Positions 5,991 to 12,993 of a stretch of 16,874 bases of DNA are shown in pieces (position 1 is the first letter of the stretch; each line of letters opens with the position of its first letter). A program made the translations under genes and the position numbers. Location: assembly GCA_016207545.1 (NCBI GenBank), contig JACQPO010000082.1, positions 1 through 16,874 on the forward strand, read 5' to 3'. The DNA is from Methanobacteriota archaeon. Lineage in GTDB: Archaea > Thermoplasmatota > Thermoplasmata > RBG-16-68-12 > EA-27. The notes under the pieces were generated by a model that was given only the letters and a program-made list of their open reading frames with translations, ran no database searches and was not told where the DNA came from.

Positions 5991-7213
5991 AGGCGTGGGT
6001 CCTCTCCGCGGGGGAGGGCACGCGGATGCGGCCGCTCACCGCGAACATCCCGAAGCCGCTCCTGCCCGTCGCGGGGAAGCCGTTCCTGCGCCACGTCGTC
6101 GAGGCGTTGCGGGACGGCGGCGTCTCCGACCTCACGATCCTCATCGGGTGGCAGGCGAAGCGCGTCCGGGAGGCGTTCGGCCGCGGGGAGGCGCTCGGTG
6201 TTCGCATCGGGTACGCGGAGCAGGCGGAGCGGCTCGGGACCGCCCACGCGATCGGGCTGGCGAGGGACCATGTCGACGGCCCGTTCCTTGCCCTCAACGG
6301 GGACATCGTCCTCACCGCCAAGACCGTGGAAGGCATCCTTGACCTGTACCGGAAGACCTCTGCTCCCGTGGTCGCGGTCGCGGAGTCTCCGAACCCGTCC
6401 CAGTTCGGCGTCGTCGACCTGAAGGGTGGGAAGGTCGTCGGGATCGAGGAGAAGCCGAAGCAGCCGAAGTCGAATCTCATCAACGCAGGCGTGTACGCAT
6501 TCACCTCGGACGTGTTCGGGCTGATCGAGAAAACGCCGAAGTCCCCGCGCGGGGAGTACGAGATTACGGACACGCTGCGGCTCCTCCTCAAGGAGGGCGA
6601 TGTGTACGCGTTCCGCATGGAGGAGGAGTGGATCGACGTCGGCCGCCCGTGGGACCTCCTGAAGGCGAACGAAATCCTGCTGCGTGGACTGAAGGAAGAC
6701 ATCCACGGGGAAGTCGAGAAGGGGGCGACGCTCGTCGGCCCCGTCGCGATTGGAAAGGGGACGCGCGTCTTGGCGGGCGCGTACGTCCATGGGCCCACAG
6801 TGATCGGCGAGGATGGCGAAATCGGGCCGAACTGCCTCATCCGCCCGGCGACGAGCATCGGGAACGGATGCAAGATCGGGAACGCGTGCGAGGTGAAGAA
6901 CTCCATCATCATGGACGGGACCCACGTGCCCCACCTGAACTACGTGGGCGATTCGATCCTCGGAGAGCGGGTCAACCTCGGGGCGGGGACGAAGATCGCG
7001 AATCTTCGGCTCGATGAGCGCGCCGTGCGTGTGGCGGTCAGGGGGAAGGAGGTTGACACCGGGCTCCGGAAGCTCGGCGTGATCATGGGGGACGACGTGA
7101 AGACGGGGATCAACGCCTCGATCGACGTCGGGACTGTCATCGGGGAGGGTACGTTCATCGGGATGGGCGCCGTCGTCCGCGGAACGATCGCGCCCCGAAG
7201 CCGGATTCACTGA
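5987..7213 (+). CDS. glmU: Bifunctional sugar-1-phosphate nucleotidylyltransferase / amino-sugar N-acetyltransferase (GlmU type)
   Basis: The 408-residue protein starts at a GTG overlapping the mutase stop. The N-terminal Rossmann-like transferase domain (1-230) has the signature LSAGEGTRMRPLT (6-18), PKPLLPVAGKP (22-32, with the phosphate-contacting Lys23), LNGDIV (103-108, metal Asp), EEKPKQPKS (154-162) and EWIDVGRPWDLLKAN (214-228). The C-terminal part (about 245-405) is a left-handed beta-helix of hexapeptide repeats. It contains HVPHLNYVGDS (313-323), with the His of the acetyl-transfer site, and ANLRLDE, VDTGLRKLGVIMGDD and KTGINASIDVGT. These C-terminal motifs are typical of archaeal enzymes such as Sulfolobus ST0452 that acetylate glucosamine-1-phosphate and form UDP-GlcNAc. 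UTP versus dTTP preference cannot be read from sequence. Confidence 0.92.
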   Translation: MKAWVLSAGEGTRMRPLTANIPKPLLPVAGKPFLRHVVEALRDGGVSDLTILIGWQAKRVREAFGRGEALGVRIGYAEQAERLGTAHAIGLARDHVDGPFLALNGDIVLTAKTVEGILDLYRKTSAPVVAVAESPNPSQFGVVDLKGGKVVGIEEKPKQPKSNLINAGVYAFTSDVFGLIEKTPKSPRGEYEITDTLRLLLKEGDVYAFRMEEEWIDVGRPWDLLKANEILLRGLKEDIHGEVEKGATLVGPVAIGKGTRVLAGAYVHGPTVIGEDGEIGPNCLIRPATSIGNGCKIGNACEVKNSIIMDGTHVPHLNYVGDSILGERVNLGAGTKIANLRLDERAVRVAVRGKEVDTGLRKLGVIMGDDVKTGINASIDVGTVIGEGTFIGMGAVVRGTIAPRSRIH

Positions 7214-7221
7214 GGCGTGAG

Positions 7222-8352
7222 ATGCGCATTGCGCTCGTGGCCCCATGGTTCTACCCCCATATCGGCGGCGTGGAGAGCCACGTGCGGAGCCTCGCGACGG
7301 AGCTGGCGCGGCGCGGACACGACGTCACGGTCCTCACGAGCAACTACGCGCGCCTCCCGGAGCGGGAGACGCTCGACGGCTTTCGTGTGGAACGGGTGCG
7401 ATGCCTTGGGGTTGTCCTGCGGACGCCGATCACGCCCGCGTTGCGGAAGGCAATCCCGCGCGGCAAGTTCGACGTCGTCCACGCCCATTCCCCCCCGCCG
7501 TTGGCCGCGTATTATGCATCTGTCACGTGCGAGAAGACGCGCACCCCGTTCGTCACGACGTACCACTGCGACTACGAGCTGCCAACCGTGCTCGGGCGGT
7601 TCCTCGCTGGTATGTACGCGCGCACGTACGGCCAGGCGACGATGGACCGCGCCACGAAGGTCATCGTGAGCACGCAGACGTACGCCGCCACGTCCCGCGC
7701 GATTTGGCGGTACAATCCCGTCGTCATCCCGAACGCGGTGGACCACCATCGGTTTCGCCCGGACGTCGACGGCTCACGCATCCGGGCGCGGCTTCACCTC
7801 CTCTCGGACGACCGCGTCATCCTGTTCGTCGGCCGCGTCGTGCCGCACAAGGGGATCGAGCACCTCGCCGAGGCCGCGAAGCATGTCCCGGATGCGATGT
7901 TCGTGATCGCGGGCGACGGCCCCTTCCTCCCGACCGTCAAGCGGTTGGCGGCAACGTTCGGGGTCGAGGACCGTGTCCTGTTCCCCGGGAAGATTCCGTA
8001 CCGCGACTTGCCCGCGTACTACGCGGCGTGCGACGTGTTCGTCCTTCCCTCCGTGAGCCGCCTGGAGGCGTTCGGCATCGTGGCGTTGGAGGCGATGGCG
8101 ACGGCGAAACCCGTGGTCGTCACGGACATCCCGGGGGTGCGAGAGTCCGTCGAGGACGGCGTCGAGGGCCTGCTCGCGGACCCCGTGCACCCGGAGGACT
8201 TGGCGGCGAAGATTCGGTGGCTGCTCGACGACGCCGAGCTTCGGGCGACGATGGGGCGAAAGGCGCGGGAGAAGGTGGAGGCACAGTACACGATTGCCTC
8301 CATCACGGACGCGGTCGAACAGGTCTATCGCACCGTTGTCGGGGCGGAATGA
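7222..8352 (+). CDS. GT4-family glycosyltransferase
   Basis: This 376-residue retaining glycosyltransferase has the GT-B fold. The N-domain begins MRIALVAPWFYPHIGGVESH, with the GGV acceptor-side loop at 15-17, and continues with HAHSPPP (88-93). The C-domain has VGRVVPHKGIEHL (203-215), the nucleotide-sugar signature IAGDGP (229-234), and EAFGIVALE, the E-x7-E motif (Glu282, Glu290) of GT4 enzymes. No membrane helix is seen, so it probably acts at the cytoplasmic face. ATG 7222 follows the GlmU stop by eight bases, with GAGG just upstream, so it is co-translated. Resemblance is to PIG-A/PimA-like transferases that move GlcNAc or mannose to a lipid; the operon suggests UDP-GlcNAc as donor. 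Glycolipid or N-glycan assembly are both possible. Confidence 0.9.
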   Translation: MRIALVAPWFYPHIGGVESHVRSLATELARRGHDVTVLTSNYARLPERETLDGFRVERVRCLGVVLRTPITPALRKAIPRGKFDVVHAHSPPPLAAYYASVTCEKTRTPFVTTYHCDYELPTVLGRFLAGMYARTYGQATMDRATKVIVSTQTYAATSRAIWRYNPVVIPNAVDHHRFRPDVDGSRIRARLHLLSDDRVILFVGRVVPHKGIEHLAEAAKHVPDAMFVIAGDGPFLPTVKRLAATFGVEDRVLFPGKIPYRDLPAYYAACDVFVLPSVSRLEAFGIVALEAMATAKPVVVTDIPGVRESVEDGVEGLLADPVHPEDLAAKIRWLLDDAELRATMGRKAREKVEAQYTIASITDAVEQVYRTVVGAE

Positions 8353-8396
8353 CTAGACGCCGCAAGACTGACCTGCTTCGCCCGCGAACCCCGAGG

Positions 8397-8774
8397 CTAC
8401 GGTAGGACCTCGAGGCGAAATGGTTCCCCGTAGTGGTCGTACGCGCGCCACGTGTCCAGCGCGTACGGGTACCCCGTGATGATGTGGATCCGTCCGAAGT
8501 GGGAGAACAGCTGGCGGTCCGCGTCCGAGGGGCTGTAGGTCCCCGACGGGTGGGAGTGGATCGTCCCGACCACGGAGAGGTCGATCGGCAACATGTGGAG
8601 CTGGAAGATTGCGTGGACGTCCCCGGAGATCGTGCCCGGCAGGAGGAGGATTTCCTCGATCACGCCCTGCTCCGCCCGCAGGATGGCGGCGAATTCCCTC
8701 GGATACGTGTCTCTCGACGCCGCCAAGATCATCTCGAGCGTCTTCCCCCGAATCGCGTAGACCTTTTTGGGCAA
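8397..8774 (-). CDS. JAMM/MPN+ metalloprotease, archaeal Rpn11/Mov34-like
   Basis: The 125-residue single-domain JAB/MPN protein has a complete JAMM zinc site: Glu27 (in PREFAAIL), His73 and His75 (HSH), Ser83 and Asp86, giving H-x-H-x7-S-x2-D. Known archaeal JAMM proteins remove ubiquitin-like SAMP modifiers or process related small proteins, so cleavage of an isopeptide or C-terminal peptide bond is expected. The start is TTG (complement of 8772-8774), supported by GGAGGT six bases upstream. No ubiquitin-like or E1 gene is in the window. It lies 53 bases after the toxin gene on the same strand and could be co-transcribed. Its stop is convergent with the glycosyltransferase, 44 bases apart. 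Confidence 0.88.
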   Translation of the reverse strand: MPKKVYAIRGKTLEMILAASRDTYPREFAAILRAEQGVIEEILLLPGTISGDVHAIFQLHMLPIDLSVVGTIHSHPSGTYSPSDADRQLFSHFGRIHIITGYPYALDTWRAYDHYGEPFRLEVLP

Positions 8775-8780
8775 CGCGCT

Positions 8781-8786
8781 ACCTCC
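8781..8786 (-). promoter_or_regulatory. Ribosome binding site deciding a TTG start
   Basis: GGAGGT on the minus strand stands six bases before TTG 8774. It is among the strongest Shine-Dalgarno matches in the window and supports the rare start codon of the JAMM gene. Confidence 0.75.
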
Positions 8787-8827
8787 GGCGCAACGCCCGC
8801 ACCGTGAGGGGAGTGAGCCACTCCCGC

Positions 8828-9088
8828 CTAGCCATAGGCAGCCTTCCGGTGCCGCACATAGTGGACCGTTACCGCCTTCGCAGAAGTATCGACTTCATAT
8901 ATGATGCGATAGTCGCCGACGCGGATTCGGTACAGGCGTTCGGCTCCCGAAAGCTTTGCCGCTTGCCGCGGGAACGGATTCTCCGACAGCCGCTCGGCGA
9001 CGACGAGCACCCGACGAATCACATCCCTCGGGAGGCGCCGGAGGTCCCTCTCCACGGAGGGCTTGAACGACAGCCTAAACGGAGGCAC
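8828..9088 (-). CDS. RelE/ParE-family toxin
   Basis: This 86-residue basic protein has the RelE/ParE pattern: FRLSFKPSVERDLRRLP at the N-terminus, an AERLSENPFPRQAAKLSG loop, then LYRIRVGDYRIIYEVD and VTVHYVRHRKAAYG. Family members either cut mRNA in the ribosome (RelE) or poison gyrase (ParE). The basic residues Arg/Lys and a C-terminal Tyr fit an RNase, but the choice between them is inference. The GTG start at 9086-9088 lies inside the antitoxin's last codons, a 14-base overlap with an AAGAGG purine run just before it. Translational coupling is therefore likely, as in many type II pairs. Length is usual for the family. Confidence 0.88.
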   Translation of the reverse strand: MPPFRLSFKPSVERDLRRLPRDVIRRVLVVAERLSENPFPRQAAKLSGAERLYRIRVGDYRIIYEVDTSAKAVTVHYVRHRKAAYG

Positions 9089-9266
9089 GCCTCTTCAACC
9101 GCCGCCGGATTTCAGCGAGGTCGATGGGCGTTTCCTGCCGCCGCTCCGCCACGACGGCCAGGTCGCGCAGATCCTCCAAGAGTCGTTCGTAATCCTGAAT
9201 CGGGAGGATGACTGCGGACCGTCTTCCCTTCCCGTCGACCACAAATCGTCCCGCGCGTGCCGTCAT
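9075..9266 (-). CDS. Antitoxin of the RelE/ParE toxin, Phd/YefM-like or short RelB-like
   Basis: The 63-residue protein begins MTARAGRFVVDGKGRRSAVI, followed by LPIQDYERLLEDLRDLAV. This 'VxDxxGxxxAVxLPxxDYExLxE' pattern is typical of Phd/YefM-type and similar short antitoxins. The N-terminal half would bind DNA as a dimer, and the acidic-then-basic C-terminal tail (AEIRRRLKRRASV) would wrap the toxin. It comes first in the pair, with the toxin start overlapping its end by 14 bases. The ATG sits about 25 bases after a TATA box, so the mRNA is probably leaderless and self-regulated, by analogy with known pairs. It is shorter than classic YefM (about 80-90 residues). Confidence 0.85.
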   Translation of the reverse strand: MTARAGRFVVDGKGRRSAVILPIQDYERLLEDLRDLAVVAERRQETPIDLAEIRRRLKRRASV

Positions 9267-9286
9267 CGTATCGACAACGTTCAGCG

Positions 9287-9295
9287 CATATAAGA
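9287..9295 (-). promoter_or_regulatory. TATA box of the toxin-antitoxin pair
   Basis: CTTATATGC on the minus strand is centred about 25 bases from the antitoxin ATG (9264-9266). This is the spacing of an archaeal TATA box to its start site, so the transcript should begin at or next to the start codon. Confidence 0.65.
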
Positions 9296-9320
9296 GGCTG
9301 AGTCCCTCTGTTTCGTGCGC

Positions 9321-10130
9321 CTACCTCTGGTTGACGAGCTTCTCCTCGATCCGGCGGTAGAAGTCCTCCCGGAACTTCACGAGCTTCGCCCGAGCGTCGG
9401 AGCCGCGGAACCGGAGGTCCTCCCGCCCGGTGAGCGCGATCTCCTGCTGCCCGTCGAGCACGAGGAGGCACTCCTTCGGGTTCGCGAGCTTGACGCGCAC
9501 GGTCGAGGACGCCGGCACGACGGTCGCCCGCGCGGCGGGCTTGAACGGCGCGATCGCGCTGATCACGAGGGCCTCCACGCGCGGGTCCACGATAGGGCCG
9601 CCCACGCTCAGGTTGTACGACGTCGAGCCCGTGGGCGTCGCGACGATAATCCCGTCCGCCCGCACGCGTTGCACGAGGGTCCCGTTCAGCAAGATCTCGA
9701 AGTCTCGGATTTTCGCGATGTGGGCCGTGTGAATGACCACCTCGTTCGTGCAGTCGTACAGCCGTTTCCCGTCCACGGTCACACGGATCTTGCCCCGCTC
9801 CTCGACCGCGTACTCCCCCTTTTCGAGTTTTCGGAGCGCCACGGAGAATTCCTCCGCGGTGACCTCCGTGAGGAATCCCAGGGAGCCGCTGTTGATACCG
9901 AGCACGTTGCCGTTCGTCCGCTGAAGCGCCCGCAGCACGGTTCCATCGCCGCCGACCGCGAGGACGACGTCCGCGTCCATCTTCTCGAGGGCGATTCCCT
10001 TGCGGCCGAGCGCCTTCGCGATCTCGCCTTCCAAGAGGAGGGTGTGCTTCTTCTCAAGTTGCTTCACGATCGCCTCGGCCGCGGTCCGCGCGTGCGGGAT
10101 GTTCGGGTTCGCGGTGATGCCGAACTTCAC
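9321..10130 (-). CDS. nadK: NAD kinase
   Basis: This 269-residue ATP- or polyphosphate-dependent NAD kinase makes NADP in the cytoplasm. Family motifs are intact: GGDGT (60-64) with the metal/phosphate Asp62, GINSGSLGFLTE (78-89), the NE pair (129-130, CTNEVVI) that binds NAD, and ADGIIVATPTGSTSYNLSVGG (158-178), the second conserved loop. Length is normal for archaeal enzymes. The start is GTG (complement of 10128-10130), whose last two bases and the next base form the TGA of the upstream phosphatase-family gene (GTGA overlap), so the two are translationally coupled. A longer open frame upstream exists but lies inside the phosphatase gene in another frame. Gene order mirrors the domain order of the archaeal fusion protein MJ0917. 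Confidence 0.93.
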   Translation of the reverse strand: MKFGITANPNIPHARTAAEAIVKQLEKKHTLLLEGEIAKALGRKGIALEKMDADVVLAVGGDGTVLRALQRTNGNVLGINSGSLGFLTEVTAEEFSVALRKLEKGEYAVEERGKIRVTVDGKRLYDCTNEVVIHTAHIAKIRDFEILLNGTLVQRVRADGIIVATPTGSTSYNLSVGGPIVDPRVEALVISAIAPFKPAARATVVPASSTVRVKLANPKECLLVLDGQQEIALTGREDLRFRGSDARAKLVKFREDFYRRIEEKLVNQR

Positions 10131-10915
10131 GGAAACACCTCCAGCGCCTTCCGGTCGCCGACCGCGACGAGGTTCGTCCGCGCCTTCAACGTGAGCGGCA
10201 GGTCGAGCTCCCGTTTCTCGGGGTCGACGACGGCCCCGCCGGCCTCGCGGACGAGGAGCACCCCCGCCGCGATGTCCATGATCCGGAGTTGGGCGGAGGC
10301 GGCGCTCTTCAGGTAGTACATGTCGAACCCGCCGGACGCGACGCCGCACAGGTCGAGGCTTGCGGCCCCGAGGTTTCGGACCCGCCGCGCGGCCTTGGCG
10401 ATGTCGTACGACTCCGGCTGCGCGTTCTGTCCGAGATAGACGGAGAACAAGGACTCGCGCTCGCGAAAGGGTCTCGTGCGCAGTGGCCTCCCATTGAGCC
10501 ATGCGCCGCCGCCCTTCTCCGCGTAGTACGTGTCGCCCCGAGGCAAATTCCGCACGAGCGCATGGGAGATCGTCGACAGGCGGTCGTCCCCCACCGCCAG
10601 GCTCGTCGCGTACAGCGGGATGCCGCGCACCGCGTTGTACGTCCCGTCGACGGGGTCCAGGACGAGGAGCCGCGAGCCGCCGCGGTCCACGAAACCGGCC
10701 TCCTCGCTCAGTACATTCAGGTCCGCGTCGCGGTCGTCGAGGTAGCGCAGCACGGCGTCCTCCGCGACCTTGTCGATCGCCTGCGTCCGCGAGCCGGACG
10801 CGTTCGGGCCGACGACGGCGGAGGCATCGCCCCCAAAGGAACGGACGGCCTTCGAGACGGCTTCCCCGAGCCCGGTGAGAAGCTCTTTCACGGCGAAGCG
10901 AAACGAGAGGTTCAT
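10127..10915 (-). CDS. Inositol monophosphatase-family phosphatase (IMPase/FBPase/NADP phosphatase)
   Basis: This 262-residue member of the Mg-dependent, Li-sensitive phosphatase superfamily has the metal ligands in place: Glu71/Glu72 in LSEEAG, DPVDGTYNAVRG (87-98) with Asp87, Asp90 and the GT pair, and Asp214 in RIMDIAAGVLLVREAGG. Archaeal members hydrolyse inositol-1-phosphate, fructose-1,6-bisphosphate, or NADP. Coupling to NAD kinase through a 4-base overlap favours NADP phosphatase, as in the fused MJ0917 of Methanocaldococcus jannaschii. The start is ATG 10913-10915, which leaves 14 bases after the upstream small membrane gene; ATG 10951 would overlap it. No Shine-Dalgarno is visible. 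It is the first catalytic gene of this minus-strand unit. Confidence 0.88.
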   Translation of the reverse strand: MNLSFRFAVKELLTGLGEAVSKAVRSFGGDASAVVGPNASGSRTQAIDKVAEDAVLRYLDDRDADLNVLSEEAGFVDRGGSRLLVLDPVDGTYNAVRGIPLYATSLAVGDDRLSTISHALVRNLPRGDTYYAEKGGGAWLNGRPLRTRPFRERESLFSVYLGQNAQPESYDIAKAARRVRNLGAASLDLCGVASGGFDMYYLKSAASAQLRIMDIAAGVLLVREAGGAVVDPEKRELDLPLTLKARTNLVAVGDRKALEVFP

Positions 10916-10929
10916 ATTAGCTTTGCGGG

Positions 10930-11196
10930 CTACGATTGCTTCGCTCGCCATCGGAAGTACATCCCCACGGCGAGGAAGACGACGCCGACGACGAGGACGA
11001 CGGTCGCGATCGTCGGGGTCTCTCCGTTTCCGATTCGCACGGCCCAGTTGATCCCCACGCCGACCGCGCTCAGAACCCCGCCAACGACGGCGAGCGTGTC
11101 CGCGGTCGGACGGGCTTGGGAGGGGGTCGTACCGCCTGCTCCCCCCCTCCTGCATCCCTTGTTGCACGTCCCGAACTGCGCACCTGATTCCATCAT
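10930..11196 (-). CDS. Small two-helix membrane protein
   Basis: The frame is open from 11241. A TATA box at 11253-11260 would start transcription near 11230, so I favour the paired ATGs at 11191-11196, giving 88 residues. The N-terminus holds two cysteines (CNKGC) and a Gly/Ser/Thr-rich stretch. Two hydrophobic helices follow: TLAVVGGVLSAVGVGINWAV and TIATVVLVVGVVFLAVGMYF, ending in FRWRAKQS. A positive C-terminus suggests both ends face the cytoplasm. No family is recognised. It is divergent from the thermosome gene and 14 bases before the phosphatase gene on the same strand, so it may lead that operon. The start is uncertain; ATG 11241 would give 103 residues. Confidence 0.6.
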   Translation of the reverse strand: MMESGAQFGTCNKGCRRGGAGGTTPSQARPTADTLAVVGGVLSAVGVGINWAVRIGNGETPTIATVVLVVGVVFLAVGMYFRWRAKQS

Positions 11197-11252
11197 GGTT
11201 CCGGGGAATCCGGGAGGTGCCGTTCGTGAGGACCCGATCATTCCAAGAAAAT

Positions 11253-11260
11253 CTTATATA
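11253..11260. promoter_or_regulatory. TATA box shared by the thermosome gene and the small membrane gene
   Basis: cttatata lies in an AT-rich island (aagaaaatcttatatagaag). On the plus strand it is about 45-50 bases before thermosome ATG 11305, implying a leader of some 20-25 bases that contains a GGGGGT purine run. On the minus strand the near-palindromic tatata could serve the divergent small gene. No clear heat-shock operator was identified. Confidence 0.6.
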
Positions 11261-11304
11261 GAAGAGCACATCTATTGAGGGCACCAGACTTGGGGGTTTG
11301 ACCG

Positions 11305-12951
11305 ATGATTCCGACCAGTGGAACGCCAATCTTTGTGCTGAAGGAAGGGACCCGGCGCGAGCGGGGTAAGAGCGCCCAGTTCAACAACATCGCCGCGGCA
11401 AAGGCCGTGGCGGACGCGGTCCGCTCGACCCTCGGCCCGCGCGGGATGGACAAGATGCTCGTGGACTCCTTGGGAGACGTCGTCATCACGAACGACGGGG
11501 TGACGATCCTCAAGGAGATCGACATCGAGCACCCGGCTGCGAAGATGATTGTCGAGGTCGCGAAGACTCAGGACGAGGAGGCCGGGGACGGGACGACGAC
11601 CGCCGTGATTTTGGCGGGGGAGCTGCTCAAGAAGGCGGAGGAGCTCATCGAGCAGAACATCCACCCGACCGTGATCGCGCAGGGCTTCCGGATGGCCGCG
11701 GACAAGGCACGCGAGGTCGTTGAGGGCGTGGCCACGCCGGTGACGCCGAAGGACTACGACATCCTCGTGAAAATCGCGAAGACGGCGATGTCGAGCAAGG
11801 CGTCGAGTGCCCACGCCCCCATGCTCGGAGAGGTGACGGTAAAGGCCGTCACGATGGTCGCTGAGCAGCGCGACCGCCGCTGGTACGTGGACGACGACAA
11901 CATCCAGGTCACGAAGAAGCAGGGCGGCTCGATCGCGGACACGCAGCTCGTGGAGGGCATCATCGTCGATAAGGAGCGCGTCCACCCGGGCATGCCCCAG
12001 CAGGTCCAGGACGCGAAGATTGCCCTCGTCGACGCGGCGCTCGAAGTGAAGAAGACGGAGATCGACGCGAAGATCGAGATCACGGACCCGACGCAGCTGC
12101 AGGCCTTCCTCAACGAGGAGGAGAACCTGCTCCGCCGGATGGTCGACCAGGTGAAGCGGAGCGGCGCGAACGTGCTGTTCTGCCAGAAGGGGATCGACGA
12201 CCTGGCGCAGCACTTCCTCGCGAAGGAGGGCATCTACGCGGTCCGCCGGGTCAAGAAGTCCGACATGGAGAAGCTCGCGAAGGCGACGGGCGGGCGGATC
12301 GTCACGAAGCTCGACGAGCTGGCCAAGGAGGACCTCGGCCGCGCGAACCTCGTCTACGAGAAGAAGATCGGCGAGGACGAGATGACTTTTGTGACGGGCT
12401 GCAAGAACCCGAAGGCGGTCTCGATCCTCATCCGCGGAGGCACAGAGCACGTCGTCGACGAGCTCGAGCGGAGCCTCGAGGACGCGATCAGCGTCGTCTC
12501 CGTCGCGGTCGAGGACGCGAAGTTCATCACGGGCGCGGGCTCCACGGCGATGGAAATCGCCCTCGGGCTTCGGGACTACGCCGCGACCATCGGCGGCCGC
12601 GAGCAGATCGCAATCGAGGCGTTCGCGGACGCGGCCGAGGTCGTGCCGCGCACCCTCGCGGAGAACGCCGGCCTGGACCCGATTGACACCCTGATCGACC
12701 TGCGGAAGGAGCACAAGAAGGGCAACCAGCACGCGGGCGTGAACGTCTTCAGCGGCAAGGTCGAGGACGCCCGGAAGAACAACGTGCTCGAGCCGATTCG
12801 CGTCGGCGTGCAGGCGATCAGCTCCGCGACGGACGCTGCGGTCATGATCTTGCGGATTGACGACGTGATCGCCGCGAAGGCGGGCGGTGGTCCCGGCGAG
12901 AAGGGCCCCAAGGGCGGCGACGAGCACGAGGGCGGTGGCGAGGAGTTCTAG
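11305..12951 (+). CDS. ths: Thermosome subunit (group II chaperonin)
   Basis: This 548-residue ATP-driven double-ring chaperonin subunit folds cytosolic proteins in a cage with a built-in lid. Diagnostic segments are STLGPRGMDKMLVDSLGDVV (41-60), ITNDGVTILKEIDIEHPAAK (61-80), and KTQDEEAGDGTTTAV (87-101) with the catalytic Asp95 and phosphate-binding GDGTTT. A C-terminal equatorial part follows, ending in a Gly/Glu-rich tail (GGGPGEKGP... to EEF) rather than the common GGM repeats. Length is typical (about 540-550). The start ATG gives the usual short N-terminal strand (PIFVLKEGT). It is followed after 42 bases by grpE on the same strand. Only one subunit gene is present here; hetero-oligomers would need others elsewhere. 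Confidence 0.96.
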   Translation: MIPTSGTPIFVLKEGTRRERGKSAQFNNIAAAKAVADAVRSTLGPRGMDKMLVDSLGDVVITNDGVTILKEIDIEHPAAKMIVEVAKTQDEEAGDGTTTAVILAGELLKKAEELIEQNIHPTVIAQGFRMAADKAREVVEGVATPVTPKDYDILVKIAKTAMSSKASSAHAPMLGEVTVKAVTMVAEQRDRRWYVDDDNIQVTKKQGGSIADTQLVEGIIVDKERVHPGMPQQVQDAKIALVDAALEVKKTEIDAKIEITDPTQLQAFLNEEENLLRRMVDQVKRSGANVLFCQKGIDDLAQHFLAKEGIYAVRRVKKSDMEKLAKATGGRIVTKLDELAKEDLGRANLVYEKKIGEDEMTFVTGCKNPKAVSILIRGGTEHVVDELERSLEDAISVVSVAVEDAKFITGAGSTAMEIALGLRDYAATIGGREQIAIEAFADAAEVVPRTLAENAGLDPIDTLIDLRKEHKKGNQHAGVNVFSGKVEDARKNNVLEPIRVGVQAISSATDAAVMILRIDDVIAAKAGGGPGEKGPKGGDEHEGGGEEF

Positions 12952-12993
12952 GCCCTCCGGGACTGCCTCCCCGCCAGAGCCGCCTCGGACGGG

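Noticed and set aside
4844..7246. An 800-codon open frame on the minus strand
   Set aside because: It lies opposite the mutase and GlmU genes, is Arg/Pro/Ser-rich without domains, and arises because G/C-ending codons leave few stops on the other strand.
10131..10502. Upstream extension of NAD kinase to 10502
   Set aside because: The extra 124 codons sit in another frame of the phosphatase gene; GTG 10130 gives the normal NAD kinase N-terminus and a GTGA overlap.
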